64,000 nucleotides of DNA, from contig CAVOWK010000032.1 in NCBI GenBank assembly GCA_963700045.1, positions 62,001 through 126,000 on the forward strand. The letters run 5' to 3'. Source of the stretch: RPQJ01 sp963700045. Its GTDB lineage: Bacteria > Pseudomonadota > Gammaproteobacteria > Steroidobacterales > Steroidobacteraceae. The position numbers and the translations under genes are program-made. The notes under the pieces were generated by a model that ran no database searches, was not told where the DNA came from, and saw only the letters and a program-made list of their open reading frames with translations. Positions 60,609 to 64,000 of the stretch are shown here, in pieces (the first letter of the stretch is position 1; each line of letters opens with the position of its first letter).

Positions 60609-61549
60609 GCGAACACCGTTCCGCCCAGCAACTGCTCGTGATAATCGGCCGCCGGGTAATGAAACGGCACGGGCCCGTCCGCCAGGCCGTCGACGAACTG
60701 GTGCACGATCGGCGAAGGGTGGTCGCGCAACTCGGCCGTCGTGCCGCTTGCCACGACCTTGCCTTCCGAAAGAATGAAGCTCGAGTCGGCGATCTGCGAG
60801 ATTTCGCGCACGTCGTGCGTCACCACGATGCTGGTGATGCCGAGCGCGTCGTTGAGCGAGCGAATGAGCCGCAGCACCACGCCCATCGAAATGGGATCGA
60901 GTCCGGCGAAAGGCTCGTCGTAAATGAGGATCTCGGGATCCATGACGATGGCACGCGCGAGGGCGACGCGTCGCCCCATGCCGCCGGAGAGCTGTTGCGG
61001 GTAGAGCGCGGCGGCGCCACGCAGGCCGACGGCGTGCAGTTTCGTCAGCACGATGGTGCGGATCAGGCGCTCGGGCAGCCGGGTGTGTTCGCGCAGCGGG
61101 AATGCGACGTTCTCGAACACGTCGAGGTCCGTCAGCAACGCCCCGTTCTGGAACAGCATCCCCATGCGCCGACGCAGGGCAAAAATCTGCTTGCGCTTGA
61201 GCCTGGCCACGTCGAGTCCGTCCACGACCACCTGGCCGCGGTCGGCGCACACCTGCCCGGTAATGAGCTTCAACAGGGTGGTCTTGCCCGTGCCGCTCGG
61301 CCCCATGATGGCCGTGACGGCGCCGCGGCGGATCTCGATGTCGAGCCCACTGAACACGGTCTTGCCCGAATCCACGGCAAAATGGACATCGCGCAGGACG
61401 GCAATCGACGGCGATTGGACCGCCGGAGCGGAGGCTGCGGCAGGTCCGGACTGTTTATTCACGAGTTGATCGTTTGGTCGCTTGTTGGCAACGGACCGCG
61501 CCGGTCCGCTCGAGTTCCCTGGTCGCGAACCGTCGGTGAAGGTCGCCAC
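60605..61549 (-). CDS. mlaF: MlaF, ATPase of phospholipid ABC transporter
   Basis: ABC ATPase. Walker A IMGPSGTGKTTLLKLITGQV, Q-loop RMGMLFQNGALLTDLDVFEN, signature QLSGGMGRRVALARAIVMDP, Walker B ILIYDEPFAGLDPIS, H-loop IVVTHDVREI. The annotated GTG at 61549 gives a 45-50-residue Ser/Pro/Ala leader before the core, longer than usual; a later start is possible but no ATG is available. First gene of mlaFEDCB; 116 bases from the divergent suf regulator. Confidence 0.92.
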   Translation of the reverse strand: MATFTDGSRPGNSSGPARSVANKRPNDQLVNKQSGPAAASAPAVQSPSIAVLRDVHFAVDSGKTVFSGLDIEIRRGAVTAIMGPSGTGKTTLLKLITGQVCADRGQVVVDGLDVARLKRKQIFALRRRMGMLFQNGALLTDLDVFENVAFPLREHTRLPERLIRTIVLTKLHAVGLRGAAALYPQQLSGGMGRRVALARAIVMDPEILIYDEPFAGLDPISMGVVLRLIRSLNDALGITSIVVTHDVREISQIADSSFILSEGKVVASGTTAELRDHPSPIVHQFVDGLADGPVPFHYPAADYHEQLLGGTVFA

Positions 61550-61630
61550 GGCCCGCGAGAGCGCGCGAGTCTAGCAGATTGTCGGGTTTTCCCCGCCCCG
61601 GCCTGCGCCGGGGTTGGCGCGGGGACCGTA

Positions 61631-61650
61631 TAGGACTAAAATCGTCCCAA
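61631..61650 (+). promoter_or_regulatory. IscR/SufR-type operator before the suf regulator
   Basis: TAGGACTAAAATCGTCCCAA is an imperfect palindrome (GGAC...GTCC around TAAAATC) resembling the type 1 Fe-S IscR/Rrf2 site (ATAGTTGACTAAAATAGTCA-like). It ends 14 bases before the regulator start codon, so autoregulation by Fe-S status is likely. Not tested by alignment. Confidence 0.55.
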
Positions 61651-61664
61651 TTGGAAAACCCGCC

Positions 61665-62144
61665 ATGCTTCGCATCAGCAAACTCACCGATTACGGCACG
61701 GTCATCCTGGCCTGCCTCGCCACCGCCCCGGACCGCCGACTGACGGCGACCGAGGTGGCCGAGCGCACGCGGCTCGGTCTGCCCACGGTCAGCAAGCTCC
61801 TGAAGAATTTCCATCGGGCCGGCCTGCTCACCTCCACGCGGGGTTCGCGGGGCGGCTATCAGCTCGCCCGTCCGGCGGCCGCGATCAGCGCGGCCGCGAT
61901 CATCGATGCGATCGAAGGCCCGGTGGCGATCACCGAGTGCAGCGGCAACCACAGCGCCTGCGACCTCGAACTGTCGTGCAGCACCGGCAATGCATGGCAA
62001 CGCATCAACGGCGCCATTCGTCGCTCGCTCGATGACATCTCGCTCGCGCAGTTGTCGGGACAGGAGGCCGTCGCCGTCTGGCGCCCCGCCCTGTCCGCCG
62101 CGGTCCGCACACCCGCCGCGACGCGTGGTCCAGGCCGGCTCTGA
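61665..62144 (+). CDS. Rrf2-family SUF system regulator
   Basis: 159-residue winged-helix regulator. MLRISKLTDYGTVILACLA, TATEVAERTRLGLPTVSKLL (recognition helix), LLTSTRGSRGGYQLARPAA, and the Fe-S cluster cysteines in ITECSGNHSACDLELSC followed by WQRINGAIRRSLDDISL. Belongs to the xanthomonad-type suf regulator group, which senses Fe-S cluster status and controls the sufBCDS operon immediately downstream (11-base gap). ATG 61665 fits family length; the longer reading overlaps the operator. Confidence 0.93.
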   Translation: MLRISKLTDYGTVILACLATAPDRRLTATEVAERTRLGLPTVSKLLKNFHRAGLLTSTRGSRGGYQLARPAAAISAAAIIDAIEGPVAITECSGNHSACDLELSCSTGNAWQRINGAIRRSLDDISLAQLSGQEAVAVWRPALSAAVRTPAATRGPGRL

Positions 62145-62155
62145 GGAAATCACCG

Positions 62156-63604
<1,449 letters not shown>

Positions 63605-63629
63605 TCCGCGTCCATAGAGAACAACAGAC

Positions 63630-64000
63630 ATGCTCAGCATCCGCGACCTGCACGCCCAGATCGGCGCTCGCAAAATCCTGAAGGGCGTCAACCTCGAGGT
63701 GAAGCCCGGCGAAGTGCACGCCATCATGGGACCGAACGGTTCCGGCAAGAGCACGCTCGCCAGCGTGCTGGCGGGCCGCGCCGGCTACGAAGTCACGAAG
63801 GGCACGGCCCATTACCTCGGCGATGACCTGCTCGCGCTCGAGCCCGAAGAACGCGCCCGTCGCGGCGTCTTCCTGGCATTCCAGTACCCCGTCGAGATTC
63901 CCGGCGTCAACAACGCCTACCTGCTGAAGGCGGCGCTCAACGCCGTGCGCAAGCAGCGTGGATTGCCGGAACTCGACGCCTTCGAGTTCCTGGCGCTGAT
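63630..64000 (+). CDS. sufC: Fe-S cluster assembly ATPase SufC, 3' truncated by window
   Basis: MLSIRDLHAQIGARKILKGV, Walker A AIMGPNGSGKSTLASVLAGR, and the SufC-specific FLAFQYPVEIPGVNNAYLLK are present; signature and Walker B motifs lie beyond the window. Forms SufBC2D with SufB. 25 bases after sufB. Confidence 0.96.
   Translation, partial: MLSIRDLHAQIGARKILKGVNLEVKPGEVHAIMGPNGSGKSTLASVLAGRAGYEVTKGTAHYLGDDLLALEPEERARRGVFLAFQYPVEIPGVNNAYLLKAALNAVRKQRGLPELDAFEFLAL

Overview
High-GC chromosomal DNA from a gammaproteobacterium. The clearest indicators are gene neighbourhoods: rpsO-pnp next to truB-rbfA-infB-nusA-rimP, ruvCAB-tolQRAB-pal-cpoB, sucAB-lpdA, an mla phospholipid-transport operon, and an Rrf2-type suf regulator in front of sufBC. 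This gene set and codon bias would fit the Steroidobacterales/Nevskiales/Xanthomonadales side of the class; that placement is inference. The sequence looks like a draft or metagenome-assembled contig, because several essential or housekeeping genes carry frameshifts at short repeats and homopolymers.

Layout. 0-10.4 kb: gluQ end, phaR, then the translation and RNA-processing cluster on the minus strand. 10.4-15 kb: a tyrosine catabolic operon (hppD-hmgA-fumarylacetoacetase-aminotransferase). 15-17.5 kb: four small envelope genes, all broken by frameshifts. 17.5-20.7 kb: remains of an exopolysaccharide locus (glycosyltransferase, deacetylase, sugar transferase, B12-binding radical SAM protein), strongly depleted of C on the plus strand. 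20.7-31.5 kb: tRNA-Lys, queC/queE, tol-pal, ruv, relA. 31.5-37.3 kb: 2-oxoglutarate dehydrogenase. 37.4-42.3 kb: a Ca2+/H+ antiporter, a TIR-TPR membrane protein, a lipoprotein and a TraB/GumN protein. 42.3-46.8 kb: a secreted Ig/FN3 protein, two cyclic-di-GMP-I riboswitches, a small conserved protein and a polysaccharide flippase. 46.7-51.9 kb: tRNAs, peroxiredoxin, ApbE, acyl-CoA synthetase. 52-57 kb: dapA, gcvR, bcp, phoH-like, bepA. 57-61.5 kb: mlaA facing mlaFEDCB. 61.6-64 kb: suf operon, cut by the window end.

The most unusual region is about 17.6-19.7 kb. Read on the minus strand it still aligns, mostly in frame, to a B12-binding radical SAM protein and a sugar transferase, but many coding-strand G residues are T: Glu codons have become stops and the radical SAM cysteines read as Phe. 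The second notable theme is c-di-GMP control: two GEMM-I aptamers lie on the same strand, one ahead of a secreted matrix-like protein and one with no intact gene before a terminator. Three related G-rich intergenic palindromes, a leader with two terminators before rimP, and a three-hairpin element between mlaA and mlaB complete the non-coding picture.
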